64,000 nt of DNA, taken from NCBI GenBank assembly GCA_023653785.1, contig JAMKCH010056715.1, positions 1 through 64,000 of the forward strand, in the 5' to 3' direction. The notes under the pieces were generated by a model. The model was not told the origin of the DNA. It saw only the letters and a program-made list of their open reading frames with translations, and searched no databases. This DNA comes from Ophioderma brevispina. Lineage: Eukaryota; Echinodermata; Ophiuroidea; Amphilepidida; Ophiodermatidae. Within the stretch, counting starts at the first letter, position 1. Every line of letters begins with the position of its first letter. Below, in pieces: positions 1 through 13,314 of this stretch. Position numbers and translations under genes: made by a program.

Positions 1-256
1 CCGTACGCTCTCGTCTCCAGGAAAACAAATGTATGCGCTGTGCTCTCAGAGGCAACTTTACAGAAATCCAGAAACTCCAGCTGCCAACCTCTCTCCAAGG
101 ATTGTTCGTCTGGATTTGTCAAGGAAAACAAATTCCAAAATTTAGGTCCACTTGTCTATTGTGTACATCAATCTTTGTTGTATTCTTCGCGACCACATTC
201 ACCCAGCCCTCAATTCGCTTGTGAAGTGACACAACACCCTACATACGAAACATTTA

Positions 257-906
257 CCCAGATAGCACGCATATATTTCCCCAACAATGGTTCCCCATCG
301 ATATTCTTGGCATCGGCATACGTGGCTAACGTATATTGGGCACTAGTGGTTGTCCATTGGCAATGTGATAGCGGCTTCATTATCGGCACCCCTAACTGGT
401 CTAAGTTGGCGCATCCATATGGCAATCGACCACAGCCATATAGAGCCATGGATGGGATAACGTTGGCCCATATTGGCTTAAGGCTAATTGCTTGCCTAAA
501 AAATAGCAGGGTGGAGAAAACAATAAAACATACAGAAATACGCTAAAATCTCTCAGGGACGATTGTTTTGATCAGAACACATATTTCAAAAATATTTATA
601 ACTATTATAATACCAATTTCAATAAAAAATAAACTGACTAGCTCAAATTATTAATTTATGTAAAATAACGCAGGGTGAAAATTGAAATCGATTTGCAAAT
701 AAAAAAAATTGATATATTCCCAATATTGGTTTCAATATCTATTACCAAGAATTGGCCAAATATGGTGAACATTGGCCCAGGCCCAATATTGGTCCAATGT
801 TGGGCCGTGAGCAAATAATATTGGACGATAACTGTAGCCAATAATGTGGGTGCCATATTGAGAAAATTGGGCCTTATATTGGCCCAATATCTCCAGGTTA
901 TCTGGG
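257..906. mobile_element. MITE-like insertion, 650 bp, TA target site
   Basis: This segment interrupts copy A of the tandem duplication and is missing from copy B, where the flanks are joined near 1866. Its ends are short inverted repeats, CCCAGATAGC on the left and GTTATCTGGG on the right (nine of ten paired bases agree). It is flanked by TA on both sides (255-256 and 907-908), while the empty site in copy B has a single TA. The interior repeats words built on CCAATATTGG and TTGGCCCA, mostly in the right third (about 715-900). There is no transposase ORF. TA duplication is known for Tc1/mariner and PIF/Harbinger-type elements, so a non-autonomous DNA transposon of one of these groups is the likely class; the superfamily is inference. 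Confidence 0.75.
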
Positions 907-1129
907 TAGCGTTTGGGATGGAGCGAAATCAGTTAATTGGAGGCGAAGACTCCCCATATCTGACAGCGTAGTAAATTAGCAATTTAGCAAAGATATGGAC
1001 AAGGCTGACTTGAACGATGCTATTTCAAATCAGGAGTGCAGACAACAGAATGCCCAGAGGGTGAAAACTATAACCGGATGAAATCCTATGAACAGTTGGC
1101 TCTGTTGGTTTTTTTTTGTTGCCGAGAAA

Positions 1130-1480
1130 AAACTCATCACCACCACCGCCATCACCATCACAACACCGCCCCCAGCATGCAGCACCACACAGCACAGAAG
1201 CGAGCAGCAGCAGAAGCATCATCTCATCAGCACCACCACCACCACCAACACCACCAGAAGCAGCAGACGCAGCAGCAGTCATCAGCAGCATGCATCATCA
1301 TCATCAGCATAATCAGCTGGCAATCTCATATCACCACCACCACCACCTACAACCACCCCACCACCACCACCAACATCATCATCTCTCATCATGAAAATCA
1401 TCACACCACCACCACCACCACACCTCACTCATCATCATCGTCATCATTATTCATCACAGTCATCGTCATCCTCATCACCA
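1130..1480 (+). repeat. CAC/CAT/CAG simple-repeat tract
   Basis: About 350 bases dominated by CAC, CAT and CAG triplets. It produces overlapping His-, Thr- and Ser-rich reading frames in all three plus frames, which is what an interrupted microsatellite gives; none has non-repetitive conserved sequence. The related tract in copy B lies at about 2095-2310. Confidence 0.9.
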
Positions 1481-2094
1481 TGTTGACTATTTTTTTCTTT
1501 GCTGGAATCCTTATTTTTTTCGGGCTTAATGAGGAACAGACAAAGCCATCTCAGAGGTGAATAAAAAATGTCATAATCCTAAACAGAATTCTAACGCTAA
1601 TCCCGTACGCTCTCGTCTCCAGGAAAACGAATATAGTGCGCTGTGGTCTTCATAGGTAACTTAAATAAATACCGCGACGAAACTCCAGCGTCCCAACCCC
1701 TCTCCAAAAGATTGTTCGTTTGGATTTGGTCAAGACATAACAATATTCAAATTTAGACACTTGTCATATGAGTACATCAATCTTGTTGTATCTTTCGCGA
1801 CCACATTCACCCAGCCCTCAATTCGCTTGTGAAGTGACACAAAGCACCCTGAACCATACGAACATTATCGTTTGGGATGTAGGATATACGTACTGGAGGC
1901 GAGGGACTCAATCATCTTGACAGCTATGGTAGTAAATAGCAATATAGGAAAAAGATTGACAAGCTAAACTTGAACGATGATATTTCAAATCAGGATGCAG
2001 GACAACAAATGCCCAGGATGGGATCAACTATAACACGGATGAAACCTGAACAGTTTGGCTCTGTGTATGTTTTCTCTCTGCAGATTTAAAAATT

Positions 2095-2310
2095 AATCAT
2101 CCACCACCATCACTTCACCCACTATACCACCCACCACCACCAACGCCATCACCATCACCACCAACATATAATCATCACTCATTGATCATGTCATATCACA
2201 TTCATGTCATTATCATATATCATCATCTATATCATTCATCATCATAATCATGTATATCATCATGTCATTATAATCATCATCAGTAATCTCATCATCATCA
2301 CCGCCACCAC
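2095..2310 (+). repeat. CAC/CAT simple-repeat tract, copy B
   Basis: Interrupted CAC/CAT/ATC repeat, the counterpart in copy B of the tract at 1130-1480, shorter and more AT-rich. Confidence 0.85.
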
Positions 2311-2330
2311 CGCGATACCTATATTGATTG

Positions 2331-4762
2331 ATTTATTGTCACGTCACACCGCAAAATTATTAGGTAGGATACGCGTCCATATAGCAATAATATACGCACC
2401 ATCATAACATCACCATGCTGGACAAAATTTCCATAGGGCTCATCAAAGCGAGCTAAGCCTCCATAAAAGACCAATTTATACACTTTTCAATGTTTACTTT
2501 TGCTCGTCACACAATTGTATCGTAAAGCAGGTCAATCGCAGCCTAAAAGGCAACAAAGGAAATATTTAAAACATACTATCGGTGAGCGAAAATACACTAC
2601 AGATCCGGACTTCTCTACCCTCCTTTCCGCTTTTGAATATAACAATGTAAATCATTACAAAGGGTTATGGCAAGACCCAAATGGGCTCGTTTAAAGGACT
2701 ACACGTTAAAGGGATTAGCAGCGATTTGCTAATCCGAAACATCGAAAAAAAACATCAAAATCATATTTTTAAATGTTTGTTACTGTCATGGGTATGTGAA
2801 CATAACCTGCAGTGGTTGGCTTGAAATCGGTGTATTAAAGGCAAGGTAGTAAGTATTTTTATCTGATTCTGAATCTATACGTGCGTATCAGAATATCGAT
2901 TGTGAATAAAAAAAAGGCCTTCTCAGTGAATATCACACATTCTTCAGCGTGATATGGCACCATGATCGAATTACAGTTGAACCTCAAACACAAAAATTGT
3001 ATTCTTTGTCATTCTGTATGGTTGTAAACCACAATCAGCTGTGTAGTGCAGATTTTGGGACGCCGTCGCTGTATGTCTATTTGCGGAGACGGACAGTATG
3101 ACAATTTCCTGAAATACTTCTTTTTGTTACTAGTTGGTGGTTGGTTTCTAAATAAAGCAGTTATATGGATTGTAACACTTATCCCTGATTTCTAAGTTAA
3201 AAACATGGATATCACTTTAGATTCTTTCGCATTTATCGCTGCTAATCACTGAAACGGAATATGATGCTGAGTTTTTGTCCGGACTAGAGAGCATTTTGAT
3301 CGTTCGCAACGATGCGAACAGGTGTGCGCGTGCGTGCTGGATGGTTTGTGTGTGGTCGTTTGTATGCGCGGGGCGCGTGGATGTGTTATTCAATGTTTTT
3401 GAATAGTGGGTATTCCGAATTTTGATGAAATCTGTCAAGCTTGAGATTTCGACGCATCTTCGGGGCCATCCCGATTAAAACCTTTATGCGTATGCACTAT
3501 ACGCGTATCTATGTTACTCTCTTGCACTTTGAAAAAAAAAATAACTTTCGGTATCTCTCATATTCAGAGGGTGCACATCTAACGTAGGCATATCCAATTT
3601 CCAATCGAAATAGATAACAAAATCACCTTATCCACCCACCGCACGCCCAATTCCTGAAAACGCACAACCATTCAGACACCTCTTAGTTATATACCCCCCA
3701 ACTCTTACATTATGCCTTCTTTTTGACCTATTCACAAAAGCAATCGCCACTTTCTGTTGAACTAAAAAAAAAGCCCGTCAAATCTGGAAGCATCATGTGA
3801 TCAATTTCCCCATAGTGACATGTCTGGGGGATATAACGTAATGCATAATTTGTATTAACTTTTGTGTAATCTATCAGTGTATACGCATACCCGAAATTAT
3901 ATACCCACACTATTAATGTGTTTTACGAGAGTAGACAGTATCCGATTTCCACGAGATTCAAAATCATGTAATGAGTGGGATGAGGGTAAGATCTAATTCG
4001 ATTGAAATTTACATGGAATTGGGATTGGGATTTATTCTGAATTTCTCAGTCCTTGATTTTGATCTTTTTGCACTCAATCATTTTTAAAAGAAGTATATGT
4101 ACATTGCGGGCTATACAACCAGATAAATGGCACCAAATGGGATAAATTTCACGAAATTCGATATGCGTAATAATGAAATAGGCAGGCAAATCCAAATGAA
4201 TGGACAAAAAATAAAGTATATTTTTTAACAAAACTGCATTCATTTAACTCAAAATACAGACCACGCCAACATAAAAACACAACAAACTTAATCAAACAAA
4301 CAAAGAACAATGGGGGAGGATTTTTTTTTGCTCTGGTAATACACTCCTGAATGTGGCCCATGAACCGGAAGACTTCAATCGTGTCAAGGAGAACACTTCA
4401 GATGACACTGTATTTGCGTATGTACTTAGTATGCCACTCACTCTTACACAACAATGGAGGTGCTACCCTTAAGGCCTGGTATTTACGCGGAAGTCACCTT
4501 AGGGAGATTTGCATAGCGTGTGTTTTTTTTACCTTTTAATCATATCGAAGTTATTGTCCATAATCATGCAATATAATACACACAACAACAACAAGAGTGG
4601 AAGGGAAATAACCAAATGTATGGCTATCAGCCGTATAAAGAAACCCTTTAATCACATTGCAGATAAAGAACTCAAACATGGCAAAGTAATGTAGCATTAT
4701 CAAGACATGACTCTACGTAGTGAGATTCCATTCCGAGTGATTCCCTTGTGTATCTACCTTGA
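2331..4762. other. Non-coding spacer, nothing recognised
   Basis: AT-rich sequence without a long ORF, tRNA-like boxes or clear repeats. Short ORFs of 60-73 codons on both strands have no recognisable motif. A GT/GC-rich patch at about 3320-3375 is a weak simple repeat. A T-run and A-runs (for example 3531-3543) are present but isolated. Confidence 0.6.
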
Positions 4763-4799
4763 ATGTTTTTATGTTTGTATTACATTCTGAGAACCGTTT

Positions 4800-5880
4800 T
4801 CATACTATCAACGTTTTTTAAATATTTTAATCATTTTGTTTTTTGTTTATTTCTGCGCGGTACCTTTGGTCACACTGTAAATGCCAGACAAACTATACCG
4901 CAGAATGTCATTGTGATATCAATGAGACTGGGTGTCCTGTGCCCAAACACCCACTAAGTGAACTTGACAAACTGTTTCATACAACCTCTACTAAATATAA
5001 TTGACAGATGCGATGGTACAAATATGCTGAACCCTCCTCTTCGTCTCCTATCCTATTTTTTATTAATGTTTTTGTAAAATATTTTAATCATTTTTTGTTT
5101 GTTTTGCTGCTAGGTACATTTGACCACTCTGTATATTCAGACAGCTGTATCGCAGCAAGTCATAGTGATAAATGAGATTGGATTGTTGTGCCCAATCACC
5201 CACTACCCAAGCAAAGTGAAACTGACAAAACTGTTTTACACACCTACTACTAAATATAAATTGACAGATGCGATGGTACAAATATGCCTGAAACCCTCCC
5301 TTCGTCTCCTACTCCTATTTTTATTATGTTTTTAAAATATTTATTAATCTTTTTTGTTTGTGTGTGTGGTGTGTTTTTTTGGGGGAGGGGGTTTGTTTGC
5401 CTGGCGGTACATTTGGGTCACTGTAAATGCCAACAACTATACCGGCAGATGTTCTGGTATAAATGATAACTGGATGTCCCTGGCCCAAACAACCCACTAC
5501 CCAAGCAAGTGAAATGACAAAACTGTTTTACACACCTACTACTAAATATAAATTGCACAGATGCGACGGTACAAATATGCTGGAACCCTCCCTTCGTCTC
5601 CTATCCTATTTTTATTACTTTCTAAACTATTTTAATATTTTCTTTTTGGTTTCACATGCGGAGATGTACCGTTGGGTCACTTCTTTACATACTCAACAAA
5701 CTGTAACCGCATAAAGTCCCATAGTGATAATGAGATTGGATGTGGCCGTGCCCAATCACCCACTACCCAAGCAAAAACCGTATTACACACACAAGACCCC
5801 TACTACCCACTCCACTATAAATTGACAGATGCATGGTACAAAAATGTCTGGACCCCCTCGTGTCCGTCTCCTTTATCAGT
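4800..5880 (+). repeat. Tandem array, about four units of 250-295 bp
   Basis: Four successive units share the same ordered landmarks: a T-rich lead (TTTTAAATATTTTAATC-like), a GGTCAC..CTGTA block (near 4868, 5120, 5415 and 5675), CCCAATCACCCACTACCCAA-like sequence, CTACTAAATATAAATTGACAG and CCCTCCCTTCGTCTCCTA. Spacing between landmark blocks is roughly 252, 295 and 260 bases. Units differ by many small indels as well as substitutions. Short ORFs recur because the units recur; the frames are not kept open from unit to unit, so I do not call a gene. This is a minisatellite or satellite-like array, possibly a fragment of a longer one. Confidence 0.85.
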
Positions 5881-8800
5881 ATCAATCGGGTTGTGGATTC
5901 GTCGTGTTTACTTTTACCTAAACCCTACGGTATTGTCTATTGTGACCCTATATGAACATTGACTTATTGTCACCTTTTTGCAGAATAAATGTAATATTAT
6001 TTGTAATTGACATACACGTGAACTTCTGAAATTCCTGGGCATCCGCTCAAAAAAGCTACGTAATCTGAGGACATTTTATGGAGTTCGCGCAACGTTAGTC
6101 AGAAATATACTGTAGAATTTACAATATCCTGTTCCGAAATATTGCATAAAAGCGGCAGATAAAAAAAAGTTCACACCTTTGTAAAAAAAAAAAAAACTCT
6201 CTAGTTTTCTGACATTTGATCAGAATTTCTAACGCTCAATGCTAACCATACAAATGTGGTTAAAAATATTATTTCATCTCTCAATTTTATTTGAGAAAAG
6301 CCTCTCACAGGAAAGTACTTTGTTTATTGTGGAAATAGAAAATGGAATTTCCCTAGTGCTATGTTGAGATATGCACCTGTTGTTTACAACTAGATATATA
6401 TTGTGCAAGAGATGATGGGAATTCTCCAAGATGTAAATTTAGAAAATGAGTCAACTTGTTTATGCTTTGAGATCAAAACAGTTTGCAAAATTAGGTAGTT
6501 TCCCGTGATGTTATAAATGTGAGGTGATGCAATGCAGATGATGCAATTTATGTGAAATCCAATTGGTCAGTGCAAGCTTATGTTTACGAGGATGTGGTAA
6601 CATTTATTTTAAGAGTTGGGAAATACTAGTTGTGAAATCCTTATAAGGAGAGATTTGAGAATAAAAACTTTGCAAGCAGTAGTAGCCAGGAGCTATATAA
6701 TATAGTTATAGCTAGTTTTGATCTGCAATGTTGTGCATCACATAGCGCCAGGATTTTTATATGCTGGATGCCACCGGAGCTTGAAAGCTGAACTGTCTGC
6801 TGGACAACGTCTTTGAAGCCAAAAGAGCTTCAGTTTTTGGAATCAGAAAGGGAATTCCAGTTTGTGGTCCTAAACGAGGACATTAGCGGCAAACGACGGT
6901 GGTAGAATACTTGAATTGTATTGCAGAATATTAGTGTCGTCGAGGAACTATTGAAACTTGTCGTCTATAGCGTCTTGAACTGCTGGACAAAAGTTATCTT
7001 CAGGACTGAGAAGATTCCCATGGAATATTTCCTGTGGATTTATATCTTGTATGCTGTCATTTTGGAGTCTTCGCTGTGAGGATATATCATCGTTGAACTG
7101 CAATGCGTCTTTTAACCCTGGCTGGACATTACAGGACGTGAAACCTTAAGTATATAATAGCTAAAATCATTAAGTGTAATACATGTAATTGTGTTTTGGA
7201 CATACCAATTCTAGAACCAATCTGATAAAAATCATTAAATCTGTGTTATTATATAAAATTTAGACCATTTGTGCACGAGGCTCATTTCTTTGTGTTTAAA
7301 GGGCATTTCTGACCTTTGACGTCCACGAGACATCATAATAATTTATACTTTTTTTTTCATTATTTTCGTGTAAGTAGCGATACCTACTTTTTAGTTCCGT
7401 ACCGCATTGTTCTGAGTAAACACCGAGACTTAAATATCAAATATAGCGGTGAGAGGAGGGATTTCAAAATAGTTAATAGCATTTCTAAATAGTTACAATA
7501 CTGTTCTAGTTTAATTATCCAAAAACTACTTAATATTTCTCAAACAATATTACATTACGCAATTGAAAACAGGGAAATAACACCAGAAACCTGTCAAATA
7601 GCTCAAAGGTGGTCATACTTTACGACTATTACAATGCAGTCCAACTGCTTCTGTTTATTTGATGTTGTTCTTGAAATAAGGGTATATGGACTATGACGAA
7701 ATATCGCAAAACTAGTAATTTACTTTTAGATCCATAACAGATGAAATCAGTTCTAAAAGAGTTTCACAAGCAGATGATCGCAGCAAAATTTGCGCTACGC
7801 CATGTTGAGTACAAAAAACTATATTATTGATTGATATGTCATTGACACAATACAAGACTGAACAGTATAGTACGGTATTTTGTTTTGTTTAATATGACAC
7901 TATATTTGCATATCGTAACACGATAATTTACATTAGTGCATCCTGCGTCATTTGTCATGTTTCGCGTATCACATTAAACAATTCTCCCTAGGCCCTCTGT
8001 TTGAGGCTGTTATCAACTGTGTCATGTGCTCCAAAGTTTTAATGATACAAGATATGCATATCGCATCGCGGCATGTTGTTCTTACGTAACAATTGACATC
8101 GTCTGTGTTTGTTTTTATTGAACATAAATCCCGGCAGCAGAGTTCACCCATTCAATCCTGGGAGATTTTTCATAATTTGTATTAAAATAATACAAGACAG
8201 GTCAGTAAAATGAGTAAAACTTCATTAAAATATTTAGGTCTGTTCATTCACCGTGGTAGGTATGAGGGTATATTTTAATGGCCACAGATAAAAGAATTTA
8301 TGGGTTATGAAGATTACATTTGATTTAAGCCATACTTCAACGATTTAACCAGGTGTTTTAATTGAAATATGCAGGAGAAAACACCAGCGATTATTATGCG
8401 GTCGTTTTTTTGAACCCAAAACCTTATCTTTGGCACTGAAAAATATTAATTCTTAGACAGCATAATTAGAAAAATGCATTCTTATATCAATACACAAAAT
8501 GCAACAAGTTTTCATTTGCTACCCAACCTTGTAAAAGATTAGATCAAAGCGGCTTTGAGTTCCCTTGACACCCGGTCATCCATGGCATTAGTCTTTTCAT
8601 CATTAACAGACACCTGTAAAAATCTGACACTATGAGCTAGTAAAATCTTGATTCCCTTGGCAAAGTGCGTATCCGTCGCATTTCGCCATTGTATTTTAAG
8701 AAAAAAAATACACCCCCTGGTTTTTGGGTATGATATATGATACCCAATCACAACAAGTCATTTCATGTCAATGTATTACCAGTTCACCCACTGCATGTGT

Positions 8801-11028
8801 CCTTGGTGGATGAGCATATTGTAACTCATAGTGTGAATTCATAAGATTTCAGTAGGCGATCCGTGCAGTACTTGTATCATGCAGGCCATACATTTTTGTA
8901 TGGCAACAGAAGCCTGTACCATGGGATCCAAAGAAATATTGTTTATTTCGGCCAATATGTGGGCAAAATTAAATAAATTAAAACGTATTATAAGTGACAT
9001 TTTGGGTACTCTCAATCGTAAAGGTTACACGTTTTCTGAAAAATAAAAATGCCATCTCAATTTCTTCGAATATCAGTGACGCAGGTGACTACACTGTGGC
9101 ATTGACTCAACTTACAATAATGGCGTTATTGATAATTAAATCCACCCGGTATGCCAGCGGACTAAGCACTTTTTTATTTGGGAACTGCAGAGCTATTGTT
9201 ACTGTCATGTAGTTGGAAATATGTCAGTGGAGCACCGCCATTTTAATAACTGTCCTCGTCCACAAATAAACGTCGATGTTCTAACTGTTGAGTTTCAATA
9301 ACTTTGAGTGTATTTCACCAGTTATTCAAAAAGGACGAGGTGAACAGAAGCATGAAAGAAATGTTGCTTGATAAGCAGTGGCCTAACATCTTTTGTCAGA
9401 ACCAAGATCAATCAACGTATGGTTGTCCTATTTCTTCTATTAAATTTACCACCATGTTTTTTAGAAGAAACAAAGAAGGCGATCCAGCGACCTATATTAA
9501 TAACGCTATAAATTGACTAGAAATGGGGTTACGCACCAGTTTCTGGTTTTGGTTCTGGCACAAGAGAATTTTCTCTCAAAAGGATTCACTGAAACTAAAA
9601 TAGTATCAAAAAACTTGGGAGCACATTCGACATGTCATCCCCTCTAAAAATAAAGACCAGAATTTCTGAAATCAAAACTAATACATGTCAAGTTCTGAAG
9701 ATAAGATCTTGTCAAATGCCACTAAATAATTTACTTTGGTACACTCTAAATGAAATGAACGCGTTTTTCTGATAATGACGCTTAATTTTGGTGTTTCAAT
9801 TCAACAGGGCCTGAATGTGTGATGTTAGGCATTAGAACACCGTTTTGGACAGACGTGTTCACTGATTCAGCCATGGTGTTTCAAAGGTGTTCCATCAAGA
9901 ACATCGCAATTTAAAATAGTGGCTGACATTTAAACATCATGTGTCAAAACAGATTGACTTTAGGCCAGCGTTCAGTTATGAACACCGTGTCGTGTCGCGA
10001 CCATAAATACGTGTCGATAGGTCTACTTAACAGTTTATGAATGAAAAGTTGAAGGCTGCATACACGGGCCCTAATAATTATTTGGGTAAAGAAGTACAAC
10101 GGTGTGATCATCAGTGAAGACCGTCTGATTGAAACCCATTTTTCTTGCTGGCACACCATGTCATCGGGCCCTGGTCTCCTTAGGCCTAGCCTAGCTACGG
10201 TCAGGCCTATGCCCTATACCCTGCGAGCAGAATGTCGATTAAAAGCTTGACAAATAAATATCAAAAGGATGAAGGCAAAAGTGTTTCCATCAACATACTT
10301 TTTGACCCAGTGTTCTGAAGGCATTTTTAACGGATTGTTCTGTACGGGTTTTTCAATTCTTGAACGCCTTGCGTTCGTCATCCGGTTTTTTATATTTTTT
10401 TTCTCGAAATCACGTGATACAATTAGCGGCAAAGTATTTTCTGACTTGGCGAGAACACTGGCAGTAGCTGGAAGAAAATATCCATTCAATCCATTTTATA
10501 AAATTCACCAGCTGAAATCGTTTTAAGCTTGTGTATCGCAGAGGAGTTTTAATTTGTGTAATATAATAAGAGAACATTTATCTTTTTTTGTTTTAATTTA
10601 GGGCCACAATATTATGACAATGTTTCTTGTATTCTGTCGATCGGGGCTGTTGAATTCGACATGCTCACTCACCGTAAGCTGGAGTGAACTTACCACGGAG
10701 TGTCTCGGGCGGGACTGTAATTTTTCCAATTTATCCTTTACTGTAATGTGCAGCTGGGTATGGATTTTTCAATTTGGTAATGGGTTTATATCACTGGAGT
10801 ATATTTAACTTGAATTTTGGATTGGTTTATATTACTGCTGGAGTATAGTTAATTGCAATGGTTTCTGTCCTGTTTTGGAATACTTTGCCAAGGGAATTGG
10901 TAATAAATATGTTTGATTTCCAACGTTTAATTCTTTCTTTGCATTTGTTGTTCTTGATTGACATTTGCGGACAATGTGAAAATACCAATTTGCTGTCATC
11001 TGAACGTCCTCCAGAGTAAACACATAGT
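5881..11028. other. Non-coding spacer with weak repeat-like patches
   Basis: No convincing gene. ORFs of 60-91 codons occur (for example 8539-8751 minus and 10214-10489 minus) but show no domain, signal peptide or splice context I can defend. A stretch at about 6360-7300 looks like structured non-coding DNA, possibly a decayed solo LTR, but its ends are not defined. At 9786-9905 there is a small cluster of GAACA/TGTTC words like the larger block at 11029-11490. TGACCTTTGACG at about 7309 resembles the repeat at 29.4-29.6 kb. Confidence 0.5.
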
Positions 11029-11490
11029 ATGTTCATGTTATAAGTTTTGAACAAGTATATGTTCAACAATTGGCTCTTTTAACACTTTGATGAAAATCTA
11101 TTTGAACACCCAAATTTGAACACATTATTTATGGGTTCTCATTTGTAACATTACATATTCTATTTTGAACATGAAGCATTTCCTAGATGGAACACTGCAT
11201 GTTCTAACTCTTCACAATACATGTTCACATTAAATACATTTTTTACACACAGGTTCTAAATGTTAACACACTTTATTTTAAACCCCCTCCTGTGTTCAAA
11301 AACTGTTACATTGAACCCCAAAATGTGTTAACTTGCTAGAAACGTGTTCAGTGTTCGAATTTCGAACACAAAAAAAGTTGTAAATGATGTCCCCACCAAG
11401 ACACATTGTGTTCTATTCAATGTTCCATTTGAACACCAGGGATAGGTAGTAAAATAGGTGTTCAATTTTGGTATCCAAGGGTGTTCATTT
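11029..11490. repeat. TGTTC/GAACA-rich degenerate repeat block
   Basis: By hand I count about 18 occurrences of TGTTC or its complement GAACA in about 460 bases, where roughly one would be expected from composition. The words occur in both orientations, several as TTTGAACAC or GTGTTCAA. One region (near 11350) forms an inverted pair with nine-base arms, GTGTTCGAA and TTCGAACAC, separated by one base. There is no ORF across the block. It could be a decayed fold-back element or a degenerate short-word repeat; I could not define termini. Confidence 0.6.
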
Positions 11491-11639
11491 CTTAACGTCA
11501 GGAGTCACATCTTCAATTAGAGTGTAGAAATTGGACCTAAGCTTGCAGGGAAACTTAAAGATAATGAGGTCTGTAATTTAACGCACATATTGATGAGAAT
11601 GACAATAAGGGCCACCTTTTGATTTTGTCTGTCACTCAT

Positions 11640-13314
11640 GAATATGTCCTTAAACAACTATTAAATAAATGACAAAAAGGGTGACTGGTCTAAGTAATAT
11701 GTCCTTCTAAAACTTATTAAATTGGCTGCACCAATCATCACACCAGAATTACTCACTTAATTAATCACTTCTTTCAAACACTAGGAAGTCTTCCCACTCT
11801 GCTGGAAAAGCGCCGATAATCCCAGTTTCAAGGCTGGTGACCCATGCGATACTGGTAACTATAGGCTATCGCAATTTTGGTTGTAATTCTAAGGATTGCT
11901 GAAAAGAGCTGTTTTGATCAACTTTATAACTAACTAAATGTAAATAATCTAATAAATAGTAATCAGTTGGCTTTCGCACTCTTCATTCCAATTTACTGAC
12001 TTTAAGTAATGGAAATGAGGAGGTATGGGAAATAGATAGAGGTAAAATGGTTGGTTTATGAACACTTGATCTTAAAAAGCATTTGATACTGAAATCATAC
12101 TTTTTCATAATAAATTAAAATTGTAGGGAGTAAGTAAATATTGACTAACTAAATGGTTCAAAAGTTATTTAAGTGGTCGAACTCAACATACTTCCGTAAC
12201 CGGCATTTACTTTTATGATGTTGCAATATAGTGTGTGGAATGCTCAAGGCTTTCGAATTGATGGTCCTCTTGGCTTCTATTATATAATGATTTGCCTAAC
12301 GTACTTATCCCATTGATAAAGTTAGTATGTATGCAGATGACACCATTATCTAATATGCTTCCAACTCAATTGATGATATTTCAAAATGTATTATGAAGAT
12401 CTTCACACTTTAAACACATGGCTAGAAAGTGAACAAATTAAGTTTATTGAAAGTTCAGAATTTATGGTACTCGTTCAAGAAGCGTTTATATCGGTTACAG
12501 ATCACAAATTAATTGATTAGTCTATTCAAATTAATAATGTCAGTCTTCAAAAGTGCATTGAATTTAAGCATCTGGGAGTTATCATTGATGAGGACATGAC
12601 ATGGAAGCAGCAAATGGCAAATGTTCGCAAAAAATCACTTAAAGACATGTTTATGTTAAAAACAATGCTAAGTCACGTTGTTCCAAATGATATCTTAACT
12701 ACTTCTCTAGTAAGCAGTATCCTGCCACACTTATGACTATTGGAAAGTTGTTTGGAGAAATTGTGGTACTACAGTAGCTAATCGTCTTCAGATTATACAG
12801 AACAGGGCAGACGTATAATATGTGGTGTAGCCGGGATACTCCTAGTCATGAAGTTCGTAATCACCTTGGTTGGCTTCGTCTTTCTCATAAAAGTTACAAT
12901 GTTCGCTCTTGTTACAAAATTTGGAATGACCTAGCCTCCATATCTTTCTGGCCTTTTTTCATTTACTAGCAATAATTATAACATTCGTCACAGCATGTTT
13001 AACTGTTACAATTCAACAACCCAAAAACGGAGTACAAGAAGCGTAGTCTATCCTACAGAGGCTGCATGAATTTGGAACCAACTGAGCTAAACTTCAAAAT
13101 CAGCACCATTCAGTATATTTAAGAATAATTTTGAAGGCCACATTTCATCACAGCCTTGTAAATGATTTCTTGTTAAATTTTGGTTGTTCTCACATGACAT
13201 TTGTATGTAACCTTTTTGGTAATTGTTGGAACCACGGCCCCTAGTGAAAAACAGCCTTATGGTAGAACTGGGCCTCGTGGTTAAAATAAAGTTGAATGAA
13301 TGAATGAATGAATG
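11640..13314 (+). mobile_element. Decayed LINE (reverse transcriptase region and 3' end)
   Basis: Conceptual translation across frame breaks gives the ordered landmarks of a non-LTR retrotransposon reverse transcriptase: KLAAPIITPELL (about 11720), FKAGDPCDTGNYR (about 11826-11865), an FDQLYN..NQ region, an LKKAFDT-like palm motif (about 12075), and the catalytic box as MYADDTII with YADD at 12330-12341. Then follow an HLGVIIDEDMTWKQQM segment (about 12570-12617) and a C-terminal part with HEVRNHLGWLRLSHKSYN (about 12850-12900). The element ends in an AT-rich 3' region with AATAAAG and a (TGAA)n tail at 13292-13314. It is broken by frameshifts and stops, has lost its endonuclease part, and cannot encode an active protein. 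The motif order fits the CR1/L2/Jockey-type group; the exact clade is uncertain. Confidence 0.9.
13292..13314 (+). repeat. (TGAA)n microsatellite tail
   Basis: About five TGAA units directly after the LINE 3' end. Short tandem tails in place of poly(A) are usual in several LINE clades, so I read this as the retrotransposon terminus. Confidence 0.85.

Larger units (their letters stand above)
1..2330. repeat. Imperfect tandem duplication (copy A 1-1602, copy B 1603-2330)
   Basis: The sequence opening the window (CCGTACGCTCTCGTCTCCAG) recurs at 1603, and the following bases stay alignable through the stretch about the Cys/Tyr-rich words CGCGACCACATTCACCCAGC (near 187 and 1797) and on into a CAC/CAT simple-repeat tract in each copy. 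Copy A is longer because of an inserted MITE at 257-906. The copies differ by many one-base gains and losses as well as substitutions. Short ORFs across copy A, including one with long His runs, come from the simple repeat and show no domain. No gene is supported here. The left end of copy A lies outside the window, so the true unit length is unknown. Confidence 0.85.

Noticed and set aside
40..546. 168-codon ORF at the window start
   Set aside because: It crosses the MITE boundary at 257 and the frame is broken in copy B.
1036..1560. 174-codon His-rich ORF
   Set aside because: All three frames of the CAC/CAT repeat give low-complexity ORFs; no non-repetitive conserved part.
6360..7300. Possible solo LTR (TATA-like words, AATAAA, structured non-coding DNA)
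   Set aside because: No defined TG..CA ends, no target duplication and no second LTR or primer-binding site seen.
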